A stretch of DNA of 64,000 bases, from NCBI RefSeq assembly GCF_002902985.1, contig NZ_CP026171.1:277251-341250 (forward strand), written 5' to 3'. The position numbers and the translations under genes are program-made. The number at the start of each line of letters is the position of its first letter. The stretch's first letter is position 1. Positions 40,609 to 50,181 of this stretch are shown piece by piece. The notes beneath the pieces are model-generated. The model had not been told where the DNA came from and did no database searches. It saw only the letters and a program-made list of their open reading frames with translations. Origin of the DNA: Leclercia sp. LSNIH1. GTDB taxonomy: Bacteria; Pseudomonadota; Gammaproteobacteria; Enterobacterales; Enterobacteriaceae.

Positions 40609-42417
40609 TTATTGTAAATACTGATTGGAAAATTCTTCTGTTAAATTTGATTCTATTCTCATATTCGCTGCCTCTTTCAATTTTTCTTCGGCGCATTCGC
40701 TTAAAAAGAAGGACGGATCACCGTACCACATTACATGCAGCTGTTGTTCTGCTCGTGTAAATCCTACAAATAGAAGTCTTCTCTCTTCTTCAATCGCTTC
40801 CTGCCCCACTGATCTCTTGCTTGGGATCTGGTCAGCATTGCAACTCATAATAATGACTTTTTTCCATTCTAGCCCCTTCGAACCATGCAATGTCGATAAA
40901 ACTACTTTATCCGGCGTATATTCCTCATCCTTCTTTTTAGGCCCCAAACACATCGCCGCAGCTCGATTTATCATGTTTTGCCAGCCATTTTTCTCAGCCC
41001 ATTGCTTACAGGTATCTAACGCAATTCGTGTCAGTGAAGGTGAACCTTTCTGAGTCCTCATTTTTATTGATGACAATTCCATCCATTTAATCAGATTTGC
41101 GAAGCGCTTTTCGATTTCAACTTTATCCCGAGTCTCCTGTGTAAACCGGGTGAAGTTTGAGTGAAGTGTTCTTGTTTCCAGGGAACTTGCATCTGGGATG
41201 CTCAGTTCACCAAAAGTTACTTTTCTCCCTTTCATGCTAAATGCTGTTTGATCCAAAACTTCTTCATTTTCACCGAAAAGCGCCAGCACCCTCTTCATTA
41301 ATCGAACATCGTTGGACTGCCGAAAGAAAGCCATCAGATGCAGTACGTCGCTCGTCTCTTTCTCATCCCAAAAGGACTTGCCTCCATAACGAAGAACCGG
41401 CTGCTCTATGAGGCTTTCAAGCTGATCAAGATGTGCATTACCTCTGCTAAGGATTGCCCAGCCATTTGGGTCTTGGTTAATTAGATTGAGGATGCCTTGA
41501 ATCTGTTCATCCATATCAACATATGAGCGGAAATTAACTTTTCCACCACCACTTTTAGCTGAACGCAGATCCTTAACGTATCTGTAAACATTTTTTTCAA
41601 TCAATGCCCCTGCAACCTTAAGAATTTCTGGTTCACACCTGAAACAGGTATTTAGATAAAATATGTTTGGCCTGAATTGTTTTTCAAATTGCTGGAATAT
41701 TTTTACCCCGCCGGAGGCCCTGAAAGAATAGATTGCCTGATCATCATCCCCTACGATGCTCGTGTTAACACCACCCCTTGTATGTAGTGCGATCCAGGCA
41801 TACTGAATCGAGTCGGTGTCTTGCACCTCATCTACAACTAAATGCGTCAAATTTAGTGGCTGCATTTTTCCTGAGTGCATCTGGCCCACGACAAAACGTG
41901 AGAGTGCATTTAAGTCAGCTACGTGGTCTTTCTGACATATTGCCTGGTATGTGTTGAACAAGTGGATTTGTTGACGCGTATGGCGAACTGAAATGATGTC
42001 TGTATCCATTTCCCTTCCAATCGCATCAATAGCAAATTCAGCTTCCGGGTAACGGAAAGGCGCGCCTGACTCCTTTAACGCACGATGAATTACAGAACGC
42101 TGTGCCGAGCTAATCAGCATCTTGCCCTTCCAGTTGACCATGTCCAGTTGCATCCGGATAAAGCCGTGGAAAGTATTTACCAGCACCCTATCCTGGTCTT
42201 TTTTACTTAACCGACTTTTCAGCTTTTCAGCCAATGAATTTGTTGCAGCGCGAGTAAATGTGACCATTCCAACCTTGGCATATGGGAACTGCCTGAGGAT
42301 TGAGATCACAGCCTCGATCATCGTAAATGACTTCCCAGACCCTGGTGCTGCAATAACCATATTATTTGCGTTTGCATTTTCAATGATGACCCTTTGCTCA
42401 TCTGTTGGTTTACCCAT
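40609..42417 (-). CDS. trhI: UvrD/Rep-type helicase, TrhI-like
   Basis: A ~602-residue superfamily 1A helicase with all motifs: I APGSGKSFT, Ia VTFTRAATNSLAEKL, II VVDEVQDTD, III VGDDDQAIYSFRASGG, IV FRCEPEIL, V STLHGSKGLEWK, VI EERRLLFVGFTRAEQQLHV. It should unwind DNA 3' to 5'. In IncHI plasmids the helicase gene trhI follows trhN, as here, hence the symbol. The ATG at 42417 follows GAGGC; a GTG at 42504 would add 29 residues. Contains one AAAGTTACTTT site (41213). Confidence 0.85.
   Translation of the reverse strand: MGKPTDEQRVIIENANANNMVIAAPGSGKSFTMIEAVISILRQFPYAKVGMVTFTRAATNSLAEKLKSRLSKKDQDRVLVNTFHGFIRMQLDMVNWKGKMLISSAQRSVIHRALKESGAPFRYPEAEFAIDAIGREMDTDIISVRHTRQQIHLFNTYQAICQKDHVADLNALSRFVVGQMHSGKMQPLNLTHLVVDEVQDTDSIQYAWIALHTRGGVNTSIVGDDDQAIYSFRASGGVKIFQQFEKQFRPNIFYLNTCFRCEPEILKVAGALIEKNVYRYVKDLRSAKSGGGKVNFRSYVDMDEQIQGILNLINQDPNGWAILSRGNAHLDQLESLIEQPVLRYGGKSFWDEKETSDVLHLMAFFRQSNDVRLMKRVLALFGENEEVLDQTAFSMKGRKVTFGELSIPDASSLETRTLHSNFTRFTQETRDKVEIEKRFANLIKWMELSSIKMRTQKGSPSLTRIALDTCKQWAEKNGWQNMINRAAAMCLGPKKKDEEYTPDKVVLSTLHGSKGLEWKKVIIMSCNADQIPSKRSVGQEAIEEERRLLFVGFTRAEQQLHVMWYGDPSFFLSECAEEKLKEAANMRIESNLTEEFSNQYLQ
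41213..41223. repeat. Dispersed palindrome site 7 (AAAGTTACTTT)
   Basis: Exact core copy inside the UvrD-like helicase gene, flanked to AAAAGTTACTTTT. Confidence 0.8.
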
Positions 42418-42599
42418 AAAAGCCTCTGAATATTTAGTCCCACTGATTATACGATTTAATTTAGAGGGATTTTTCTTTACAAGGCTGGTTTTTGTTCGCT
42501 TCACATTTTTTCATTTTTTCTGCATTTTGGTTGTTTGAGAAACTGACGAGTATGAAATAATGCTTCTAGACAAAAAAATCATTCAAAGAAGGGTCTCAA

Positions 42600-43472
42600 A
42601 TGAAAACTAAACGTTTTGTATCTCTGGTTTCTGCTTTTGTTGCCAGTGCATCGCTGGTTGGTTGTGCCCGGGATGCTGGTAAAACCCCGAATTCTGCACA
42701 GCACAGCGACACTCATGGGCTCTACTGGCATGCTAATTCTAAAGACTCGGTAGCCAAAAATGCTTACTCTTTGGCCGGTTTTGACGTTACTTTTAATGAA
42801 GAAACAGTCCAGCCGGGTGGCGATGCAGATAACTTGCTTTCCAAACTGCTAATTAGTGGCTCTATGGGCTATGTTACAGGAGGGCTCAGTGGATTAAGTA
42901 TTATGAGTTTGGGATCAATGTACAGCTCCTCTGACGCTGAATATATCCAGGTTAACCAATACGTCGTCTTTGTCCCGAACCCTAAAAAACTTCCTTATAA
43001 CGATGAAAGCTTAGTACGTGCCGGTGCTGCATATGTTTATAATCACACCAAAGAGTCACAGGTGGCACTCGGGTTCAATCCTTCGAAGCAAAGTGCGGCT
43101 CTGGCTTCATGCAAGATTGATATGGCAGTGATGAATAAATGGAGTACCTGCGACCTCCCTTCAAAGCCAGCTGCCGACGTAATGCCGACTAAGTCCATGT
43201 ACAGCTTCCAGGTTATTCGCCCAGCGTCTGGATCTGAAATCCCTCAACTTAATCTACCTGCCGGTGATTATTCAGTAGTTCGTTACGTATTCATTCCATT
43301 TAAAGGCAATGAATCTAGTACTAACTTCTCAGGTATTATTTTCCGTTCTGACAGTCCAAAATTCACTACCCCAGGTGGCGTTGCTGCATCTATTAACGGT
43401 AAAGATTATTATCTTTTCGCAGGAGAATATGGTCAGAAGGGTTTCCCTGAAAAAACTCTTAAAGCAAAATAA
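42600..43472 (+). CDS. Lipoprotein between transfer genes
   Basis: A 290-residue protein with signal peptide and lipobox SASLVGC, so a likely outer-membrane lipoprotein. The mature part has a glycine-rich stretch (SMGYVTGGLSGLSIMSLGS) and no known domain. It is on the + strand between the leftward trhN and trhI genes, so it is expressed independently. It could be an entry-exclusion or mating-related protein; unproven. Confidence 0.7.
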   Translation: MKTKRFVSLVSAFVASASLVGCARDAGKTPNSAQHSDTHGLYWHANSKDSVAKNAYSLAGFDVTFNEETVQPGGDADNLLSKLLISGSMGYVTGGLSGLSIMSLGSMYSSSDAEYIQVNQYVVFVPNPKKLPYNDESLVRAGAAYVYNHTKESQVALGFNPSKQSAALASCKIDMAVMNKWSTCDLPSKPAADVMPTKSMYSFQVIRPASGSEIPQLNLPAGDYSVVRYVFIPFKGNESSTNFSGIIFRSDSPKFTTPGGVAASINGKDYYLFAGEYGQKGFPEKTLKAK

Positions 43473-43478
43473 AAATAA

Positions 43479-43496
43479 AGGGGCTTTACAGCCCCT
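43479..43496 (-). terminator. Terminator after TraN/TrhN
   Basis: AGGGGCT (43479-43485) and AGCCCCT (43490-43496) form a 7-bp stem with loop TTAC. The minus-strand side continues in TTTATTTTTATTTT, so it ends the trhP-W-U-N transcript. It also lies just past the stop of the + strand lipoprotein gene. Confidence 0.75.
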
Positions 43497-43500
43497 ACAT

Positions 43501-46500
43501 TTAGTATTTTGGTAATTCCTTCCCAGTAATTGGGTCTACATAAGTTGACCCAACTTCACAAATCGCGGGCCGTGGTAGATAGCTACAGTCCACATTCTCC
43601 TCTTTAATTGCCTGATTATTTTCCTGTCTAGCTTTTATCATATTATCCTCACCACCCATTGATTCTTTCGTTCTTTGGGATGGAAGTTGGTAATTTTCAT
43701 TTTTAAATGGCAAATTTTCTGTTATCGATGACTCGGAGAATGTAGCGTACTGATCAGGAACTTCTCCGACCTGGACGGCATCGTTAATCCATTCAGTTAA
43801 ATCGATCTTATCAAAATCTAATCTCTGTATTTGACTAATTGATAATCCAACGCAACTCGAAGCAACCGGATCTATTCCAAGTTGAGGATACGCCTGCTGC
43901 ATAATCACGCGAGATAACATTGAATTGTAGCAGCACATGTCTGTTGCTTTTTTAACACACTTCTTTGTAAATCCCATATTGAGATATTTAACACAGCGTT
44001 CAGTATCCAGTGTGAAACAGGATTTCTGATTTTTATGAATAGACGCTTCCATTTCTTTTTGATCACAGGCCACAAGCATTTCAAGCAACATTTTTGTTAT
44101 TTGATATGCGGTATAAATCCAGCCAATGACATTTAATGCAAGCATAAAGTTTTGAATTGCTGCTGAAAAGACTACTTCGCCACCCGTTGTCGCTACATTT
44201 TTAAAAACGAAGTCCCTTACTGTATCGGGAAGCAAGTCATATGCTTTTTCCATGGCCATCTTCTTAAGGGTACCAAGCCCGAAAGAGCTCATTGTCTCCT
44301 TAGCAAGTTGACCACTTCCACCAGCAGTGGATGAACCTACTGTTCGCCCAAGGTTACCGGCCACATTTTCGTAGACGCTGGTTAGCGAACTGGTGACATT
44401 GTTCCACATCTGACCAACAGTTTTACCTGCCGATGCTGTCCATTCACCAACCGAGTTAGCCATTGAAGCCCAGGTTCCACTCTCCCCACCGGTCCAGCTT
44501 ACCAGCTGAGCATTCACTCGTGTCCAGTTCGTGTTTCGGATCATCGACCCAGCCAGCATAATCGCCTCTAGTGAGCCAGCGGTACCCTGTGGCTGTTCGC
44601 AGCAATCTGTTTTGGCCAGCCCGTTCACAAAACCAACGGACCTGCCGCACCATTCTGCTTTCCCCTCAAAGACGGAGCAGGAATTAGGGTCGTTGGGATC
44701 TTCGCATTTTGCCTCACCCTGCATGTACTGAACCATGTTTGAGTACGCGGCCACTTTCCCAAAATCATTGTTTTCCTCTTTTGGGCCGGTTTCGCATGTT
44801 CCACCAGAACATGGGATCATACCTACACAGGCGTTAGTCTGTGACTCTACCTCTCTGACGACGTCCTTACCTCTGTCACACGTATATTTCTGCTCATACA
44901 TGTAGCATGTATTTGTGCCTTCATCGAACCAACCTTCTGCACAAGTCTGTGTATCGAGCACACACGCAGCATCATTTTTATATGTGCCGCAAGCGTCAGG
45001 CATATTTTTAATGTCGTCGTAGTTGTAGCAGAGGTCTTTTCCTGCGGCGTCTTTCATGATGTTTCCCTTCGCATCATATGAGCACAGCTTTTCCTTCGCC
45101 AGGGGATCACAGAAGTAACCTTCAAGGTTTGTTTTCCAGGTTAAGAACCCGGTATCGCCTTTATAAAGCGGTGTGGCCATTTTAAGCACAGTTTCCGGGA
45201 GCCGCTTTGTACCGACATCCATGTTCACAAACCGGTCAAACCGACAGAATGAATTCGGCGTTTGTACTGCATCAAAACAACCTGCGGGTTCCTGTATATG
45301 TTTATCCTCCAGCTTCATATTTTCAAAAGTCAGCTCAACTTCAAAATAGCCTTCCCCACCGCCACCTACCCAAACGCGTGACGCCATTGTCACTTCACGG
45401 TCCACCTCCTGATATACAGAGTTTCTTACCTGGTCGGTAATATCGTAGACTTTGTCAAGCTTCCATGATTTTTTCAGCTCCCATGGCCCTTGTGGTGATG
45501 GATAATTGCTACTTCTATATTCTCCATCTATGTGAGCAAAAATCTGCGTTCCATCAAGCGTGACCCTCATATGATCATCCCACTCTGCATTAATTATTTT
45601 CGCAGTTGCAAGCTTTGCATCAGGATGAAATTTTAAGGTTAATGAGTTGTCATATACTCCATCGTTCCAATAGTTGTCGTCTCTTCTGCCGAACCAGACC
45701 CTCACACAATTATCCCCGCACATAGACATATCACCATTACCACCTGAGATATAAACAGGTACGGAAAAATCACGAGTTATTGTGCAACTATTAAAGTTAT
45801 CTTTCTTGGGTGAGTTGCAGTAAAACTCTTTATAATCTGGATAGTGTGTAGTAATAGTTTGTTTTTTTGTTTCCGTATTGCAACTCTGTAGCCAGTTGCC
45901 TGTACCGGCTACAGCATTACCAATTTCATTTCGGCCAGCATTGAACATAGGGTCGTTAGGTTTAATATTAGATGCTGGGTTGTCTTTATTTGCATTCACC
46001 AGTGTACGGTAGGCAACCCCATCGTAACTCTGCGCTTCAAACAGCTGACTTTTTCGATTTTTGATGTCATTGATGAATCCATCCTCATCTCCATACCGGC
46101 CACCGGAATTAAACTGAATATCACTGTGCTTCTGCTCTGAGCTGAATAGCTCTCCTGTACTGGTTTTGGTTCCTGCCGTTGTATTCGTGTTGTTACTTAT
46201 ACCAATGTTACCGCTACTGTCTCTGGAAAGTAACTTTGCCCCCTCTTTCGTATAATTAGAGTTGATCGTACCGCCCGTCATGCTCGGTAACTGTACGGTC
46301 TTACCGATCGACTTGCCGTCAGATGCAGCATTACTCATAACACTTTCGTTTGAGTTCAGCGCCCCGTACTTCCCAACGTCTAAGTTTATTGAATCTGCTT
46401 TACCTACATATTTATCTGATATTTTTCCGCTCAGGTTTTCCCCGGAATCAGCATTCTTGTACTTCTCTACAATATCCTGAGCACTTGTTGTTGCATTTCG

Positions 46501-46677
46501 ATTTGCGTTGGGGTTCGCAAGGTCAAAATTGTTTTCCAACTGATCAAATATCGCATCAGCTGCGTATATTTTTGGTGTCATAACCATGTTAATGAGCGAA
46601 ACGTAAAATGCCCAACTCATAGTATTTGCGAGCATAGACGCAATAATTGTTGAAGCAATTAATTTCCTAGTTTTCAT
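43501..46677 (-). CDS. trhN: TraN/TrhN mating-pair stabilisation protein
   Basis: A 1058-residue cysteine-rich exported protein with a signal peptide (MKTRKLIASTIIASMLANTM). The cysteine pattern in the C-terminal half (CVKYLNMGFTKKCVKKATDM, CCYNSMLSRVI) is typical of F-type TraN. TraN is an outer-membrane protein that recognises the recipient cell. It is larger than F TraN (~600 aa), as in other IncHI and IncA/C versions. ATG 46677 follows AGGAGG. Followed by the terminator at 43479. Confidence 0.88.
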   Translation of the reverse strand: MKTRKLIASTIIASMLANTMSWAFYVSLINMVMTPKIYAADAIFDQLENNFDLANPNANRNATTSAQDIVEKYKNADSGENLSGKISDKYVGKADSINLDVGKYGALNSNESVMSNAASDGKSIGKTVQLPSMTGGTINSNYTKEGAKLLSRDSSGNIGISNNTNTTAGTKTSTGELFSSEQKHSDIQFNSGGRYGDEDGFINDIKNRKSQLFEAQSYDGVAYRTLVNANKDNPASNIKPNDPMFNAGRNEIGNAVAGTGNWLQSCNTETKKQTITTHYPDYKEFYCNSPKKDNFNSCTITRDFSVPVYISGGNGDMSMCGDNCVRVWFGRRDDNYWNDGVYDNSLTLKFHPDAKLATAKIINAEWDDHMRVTLDGTQIFAHIDGEYRSSNYPSPQGPWELKKSWKLDKVYDITDQVRNSVYQEVDREVTMASRVWVGGGGEGYFEVELTFENMKLEDKHIQEPAGCFDAVQTPNSFCRFDRFVNMDVGTKRLPETVLKMATPLYKGDTGFLTWKTNLEGYFCDPLAKEKLCSYDAKGNIMKDAAGKDLCYNYDDIKNMPDACGTYKNDAACVLDTQTCAEGWFDEGTNTCYMYEQKYTCDRGKDVVREVESQTNACVGMIPCSGGTCETGPKEENNDFGKVAAYSNMVQYMQGEAKCEDPNDPNSCSVFEGKAEWCGRSVGFVNGLAKTDCCEQPQGTAGSLEAIMLAGSMIRNTNWTRVNAQLVSWTGGESGTWASMANSVGEWTASAGKTVGQMWNNVTSSLTSVYENVAGNLGRTVGSSTAGGSGQLAKETMSSFGLGTLKKMAMEKAYDLLPDTVRDFVFKNVATTGGEVVFSAAIQNFMLALNVIGWIYTAYQITKMLLEMLVACDQKEMEASIHKNQKSCFTLDTERCVKYLNMGFTKKCVKKATDMCCYNSMLSRVIMQQAYPQLGIDPVASSCVGLSISQIQRLDFDKIDLTEWINDAVQVGEVPDQYATFSESSITENLPFKNENYQLPSQRTKESMGGEDNMIKARQENNQAIKEENVDCSYLPRPAICEVGSTYVDPITGKELPKY
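46227..46237. repeat. Dispersed palindrome site 8 (AAAGTAACTTT)
   Basis: Exact core copy near the 5' end of trhN. Confidence 0.8.
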
Positions 46678-46695
46678 ATTAAAAGCCTCCTGCAA

Positions 46696-47763
46696 TTAAG
46701 CGCCGGGATTAAAACGCACGCAACAGTCATTATATCTCCATAGCATATAGACATAATTATCTATGCCTATTTTCTTTCGTCCACCTTTCAGCGTTGACCA
46801 ATCATGTACGGAGTCACCAAGCCTATGGCAGCAATCAGGCCCTTTAGCTTCTGGCGTTGGGTAAAGCATTGAAAGTCTATATTGTGAACGAGGAGTGAAG
46901 TATTCCCATGTTTTCTCACACATTGCATCTGCTCCCATTGTTCTCATTAGCATTCCTTGCCGATGTAACTTAGTTAGTAGTCGTTGTGTAATAAGGGAAC
47001 TGGTTCTGACGGCATCATCATTCGCATAGACGTGCCCTGTAAGCGGGTACAAGTTACCATCACAACCGGCACAAAAATAGGCAGCCAAATTATCCTTTCC
47101 GGCAGTCACTGCCACGCAGTCAGCAGCACATACCATTGAGGCAATAGGGTTTGCAAATACCACAGCTTCGGGGTTCAGCACGAGCGTCAACAGATCACTT
47201 TCCCACATTGGATCAACTTCGCTGATATACGTCAGACTGGCATCAATATAAGGTTCTGCTGTACATTCACCGATTATCAGCAATTTCAACATTGTCATGA
47301 TCGGGAATTCCCAGAGATGTACGTCGTAGAATCCGGCTTCTGTAGCAGTCATAGGCTGGTTAGTATTGCTCTTGCCAATATCGAACTGTGATTTTTGCAA
47401 CATGGTTCCCTCCAAAAATGGGCTGCACCATGGGCTTTTCACTACTTCTACGATTTTAACTGGCTGGAAAAAACTTAACTGCCATCCGATTTCTGGTATC
47501 CCATTTTGGTCTGTGCAATAGCAGCCGGGGCGTGAGGGTGCGGCACCTTCAGGTGCCGCACCAATTCCCATGATCCGCATCGGGAAGATGCAACTCCAGC
47601 AGATATTTTTGATTAGTCCCTGCCACACACCAGCTGACTGGCACATTGCTCCCGGGACGCCGGTATCTGCGGCCATGGTCATTGCAGGCAGGGAAAATGA
47701 CAGCATGACAGCAACCAAAATTTCCAAAAGTAACTTTTTTAGCTTCTTCACCGGCACGCTCAC
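46696..47763 (-). CDS. trhU: TraU/TrhU pilus-assembly protein
   Basis: A 355-residue exported protein with a long N-terminal signal (LLLEILVAVMLSFSLPAMTMA) and many cysteines (CKNICWSC-like ICWSCIFPMRIMG; CAADCVAV; FCAGCDG; DCCHRLG). This is the TraU pattern. TraU is a periplasmic protein needed for mating aggregates. It lies between the small membrane ORF and trhN, 19 bp apart, one operon. AAAGTAACTTT site 47727 lies in the signal-peptide region. Confidence 0.9.
   Translation of the reverse strand: MSVPVKKLKKLLLEILVAVMLSFSLPAMTMAADTGVPGAMCQSAGVWQGLIKNICWSCIFPMRIMGIGAAPEGAAPSRPGCYCTDQNGIPEIGWQLSFFQPVKIVEVVKSPWCSPFLEGTMLQKSQFDIGKSNTNQPMTATEAGFYDVHLWEFPIMTMLKLLIIGECTAEPYIDASLTYISEVDPMWESDLLTLVLNPEAVVFANPIASMVCAADCVAVTAGKDNLAAYFCAGCDGNLYPLTGHVYANDDAVRTSSLITQRLLTKLHRQGMLMRTMGADAMCEKTWEYFTPRSQYRLSMLYPTPEAKGPDCCHRLGDSVHDWSTLKGGRKKIGIDNYVYMLWRYNDCCVRFNPGA
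47727..47737. repeat. Dispersed palindrome site 9 (AAAGTAACTTT)
   Basis: Exact core copy inside the signal-peptide region of trhU, with AAAAGTAACTTTT flanks. Confidence 0.8.
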
Positions 47764-47894
47764 TATTTAGTAATGAATGTTGTCACGCTTTCCATATACG
47801 TAACCACTTTGTTGAAATACTCTCTCATCAGGTCCGGGTAATTCAGAGTCAGCCATGTGGCCAGCAGCGCCCCTAAAATAAATCCGATCTTCAT
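47763..47894 (-). CDS. Small inner-membrane protein (43 aa)
   Basis: A 43-residue protein with one membrane helix (KIGFILGALLATWLTLNYP) starts at ATG 47894 behind GAGGAGAAC. It overlaps the last base of trhU and is separated from trhW by only 1 bp, so the three are translationally coupled. It may be a small assembly factor; no name is known to me. Confidence 0.6.
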   Translation of the reverse strand: MKIGFILGALLATWLTLNYPDLMREYFNKVVTYMESVTTFITK

Positions 47895-47895
47895 A

Positions 47896-49404
47896 TCAGT
47901 TCTCCTCTGCCGAGATTTTTTCTCCAACACCACGTATTTCAGCTTCACTGAATTGCGTTATCCGGAATTTATCTTTTTCAGTTGAAATCAACACTGGAGT
48001 GTTTTTAATCTGGAAGCGGGAAATAATTTGCTCATTGACTTTGAATACTTTCCCGTTAAATTTCTCGCGCAGATCATTCAGATGGTCCCAACCATTTTCC
48101 TGTTTAATTCGCGTAAACATCGGCATAACCTGTCCGCTGCCAAGAAGTTGGCGATATTGCTTCTCAGCCCAATCAAGCTGCCCCGGATTCAATGGGTCAA
48201 AAATTATCATGGTGAGGTTCTGCGGGAACCTGCTCAGCGGGTTAATCAGCTCGCCCGCAGAAGCAATGACGCGGCCCTGCTTATCTTTCACGTCCTGAGT
48301 GACCCTGATAGTCGGGTCAATTAACCATTCCTTGTGCTCCTGAGCCGGAGGCAGATTAACCATGAATTGGTTCTTCCATGTGTCTGCAACAGCTCGCTTC
48401 TTGGCGCCCTCCCAGTCATACTTTTGTGCTCGCTCTTCGAGCTCTTTAATAATGCTTTTCTCTTCGACCGGATAGGTCGTACCAGCATTAGGTAAAATAT
48501 CCTGATCGGGATTTCTGGCCAGTTCTCGCTGGAAGAAATCAACGTTAAACGAACCGACCATTTTAGCGAATCGGGATTCCTCACGGGAGATAATTGTCGG
48601 GACCTGCGTGACCTGGTACTGGTCAAACGCATCAGGGTCAATCGTAATCAGTGGAGAGTCAAACTTCCCCTTCACCACCAACTGATTGATTGCAGCCTGA
48701 GTCTCCGGAAGACGCGTCGTGCCTTTCTTCAGACCATTAAAAACCACTCTCGCCTTATTTTGTGACGCGGTACGGAGTAGATCTTCTAGGACGTAATCAG
48801 GCAGGCTAAATGACGCAAAGATAGTGATACCGTTTTCTGTCGAAAGCACCTCTTCCCGTCTGCTATCTATTTTTCGTTCGAAGTCAGCGGCGGTGATCCC
48901 TGAGGTACCAAACATTTTTTCGATATTCGTCGACTGGCTGCGCATTACTTCTGGTTTATTTTCGACAGACTTCAGTGCTGAGTCGTTCAGCTGAATATTT
49001 CCCTGAATTTCATCACGTCTGCGAATAATGTCATTAACTGCTTCAGAATTATTATTCTGAGCGCGTATAGCCTGAGTATGATCGATAACCGCCTGCACAC
49101 TGTCAGCATTCATACCCGGTACATAGCCCCGATTCGTTGGCTGACTGATGTCCCTGTTTTGCTTCAAAGCTTCAGCCTGGCGGACGTACTTCTGGACATC
49201 CGGAGAATCCAGAGAGCCTGACGAGAGCGGGCCTTCTGCTGTTTCCGGCGGCGTTGACTGAGCGCCCAATACTTGAGCTTGCCTAGCAATGTCGTCAGCA
49301 ACCTGTTGATACTGGGGGCTAGCCGTAGCGGTGGACATCAAGGCGTAAAACGCCAGGCAGGTGGCCAGAGGCTTAATCGTTGTTTTTAATTCAATAGATC
49401 GCAT
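47896..49404 (-). CDS. trhW: TraW/TrbC-type protein, TrhW
   Basis: A 502-residue exported protein with a signal peptide at the start. Near residue 200 it has ENGITIFASFSLPDYVLEDL, typical of TrbC of F-type systems, and near 420 a second similar domain (LTMIIFDPLNPGQLDWAEKQ). TraW-TrbC fusions are used for pilus assembly in IncHI and related plasmids. ATG 49404 follows GGGA and overlaps the peptidase gene by 14 bp. Confidence 0.85.
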   Translation of the reverse strand: MRSIELKTTIKPLATCLAFYALMSTATASPQYQQVADDIARQAQVLGAQSTPPETAEGPLSSGSLDSPDVQKYVRQAEALKQNRDISQPTNRGYVPGMNADSVQAVIDHTQAIRAQNNNSEAVNDIIRRRDEIQGNIQLNDSALKSVENKPEVMRSQSTNIEKMFGTSGITAADFERKIDSRREEVLSTENGITIFASFSLPDYVLEDLLRTASQNKARVVFNGLKKGTTRLPETQAAINQLVVKGKFDSPLITIDPDAFDQYQVTQVPTIISREESRFAKMVGSFNVDFFQRELARNPDQDILPNAGTTYPVEEKSIIKELEERAQKYDWEGAKKRAVADTWKNQFMVNLPPAQEHKEWLIDPTIRVTQDVKDKQGRVIASAGELINPLSRFPQNLTMIIFDPLNPGQLDWAEKQYRQLLGSGQVMPMFTRIKQENGWDHLNDLREKFNGKVFKVNEQIISRFQIKNTPVLISTEKDKFRITQFSEAEIRGVGEKISAEEN

Positions 49405-49903
49405 ATGTTTTCCCAATAACTGAAGTCAACTTAACCGGCCCCCAAAATCGTGAGTCCCATGAGTGATCCGTTTGGCCAATTAAAAAAACTTCTCCTTTCG
49501 GAATAGTTAATTCTCTTTCAATAGACTCAGCAGGTATGTTGTATTTCATTGAAATACGTCTGGCATTAGCTTTATAAAACTTGCTCCCGTTATAAACGCC
49601 ATCCATTGTGACTCTTAGGCGATCTCCGCCTACCCCCGCCACAATTTTAATAACCTTCTCATTTTCACGTATAAATCGGACTGATTTTGGCATATGAAAT
49701 GCAATGATGTTTCCTGCCTTGACAGATTTATCCTTCAAGTCAATCATGTAAAAATCAGCAGGTAAACAACCATTTAATAGCCCATGTCCAAATGTAAATC
49801 GAGTAAAGAAGATGGCCAGTACCAGTATCAGAATTGCCAAATTGATCGGCACGTACCAATCAAAACTCAGTAACCCACGCTTCTTAGGTATGTATTCGCT
49901 CAT
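49391..49903 (-). CDS. trhP: TraF-like signal peptidase, TrhP
   Basis: A 170-residue protein with one N-terminal membrane helix (INLAILILVLAIFFTRF) and an S26 peptidase-like domain: GCLPADFYMI near residue 45, KIVAGVGGDRL near 90, and a C-terminal LIGQTDHSWDSRFWGPV (S-D-S-R-xx-G box). The nucleophile position is cysteine 46 instead of serine. The general base is probably Lys83 or Lys86. It probably processes pilin. Reads leftward into trhW. Confidence 0.8.
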   Translation of the reverse strand: MSEYIPKKRGLLSFDWYVPINLAILILVLAIFFTRFTFGHGLLNGCLPADFYMIDLKDKSVKAGNIIAFHMPKSVRFIRENEKVIKIVAGVGGDRLRVTMDGVYNGSKFYKANARRISMKYNIPAESIERELTIPKGEVFLIGQTDHSWDSRFWGPVKLTSVIGKTYAIY

Positions 49904-50087
49904 AACCTGCTTCTCTCAGATACCGGAACCAAAGGACTAATTTTTACATTACCTTAATACCTATTATCCATGTTTTGGACCGTCATTATTTCTACAAAGC
50001 CAGTTATTTCTGATAATTTACGCCCCTCTTTTTCTTTCATTATTGCCATTGATTGGTGATTCATGAGACTTGTATCACCGTTCATGC

Positions 50088-50098
50088 AAAGTAACTTT
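50088..50098. repeat. Dispersed palindrome site 10 (AAAGTAACTTT)
   Basis: Exact core copy in the gap between the giant Ig-like gene and trhP, close to the terminator at 50133. Confidence 0.8.
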
Positions 50099-50132
50099 TC
50101 CGACGAAATCAATTCAAAAGACCAAAGACAAA

Positions 50133-50158
50133 AAGCCGGGACATTACTGTCCCGGCTT
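50133..50158 (-). terminator. Terminator of the giant Ig-like gene
   Basis: An 11-bp perfect stem, AAGCCGGGACA (50133-50143) and its complement (50148-50158), with loop TTAC. On the minus strand it ends in TTTTTG. It lies 24 bp after the stop of the 1432-aa gene. Confidence 0.85.
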
Positions 50159-50181
50159 CTATTTCAGTACATAAATTTGTC

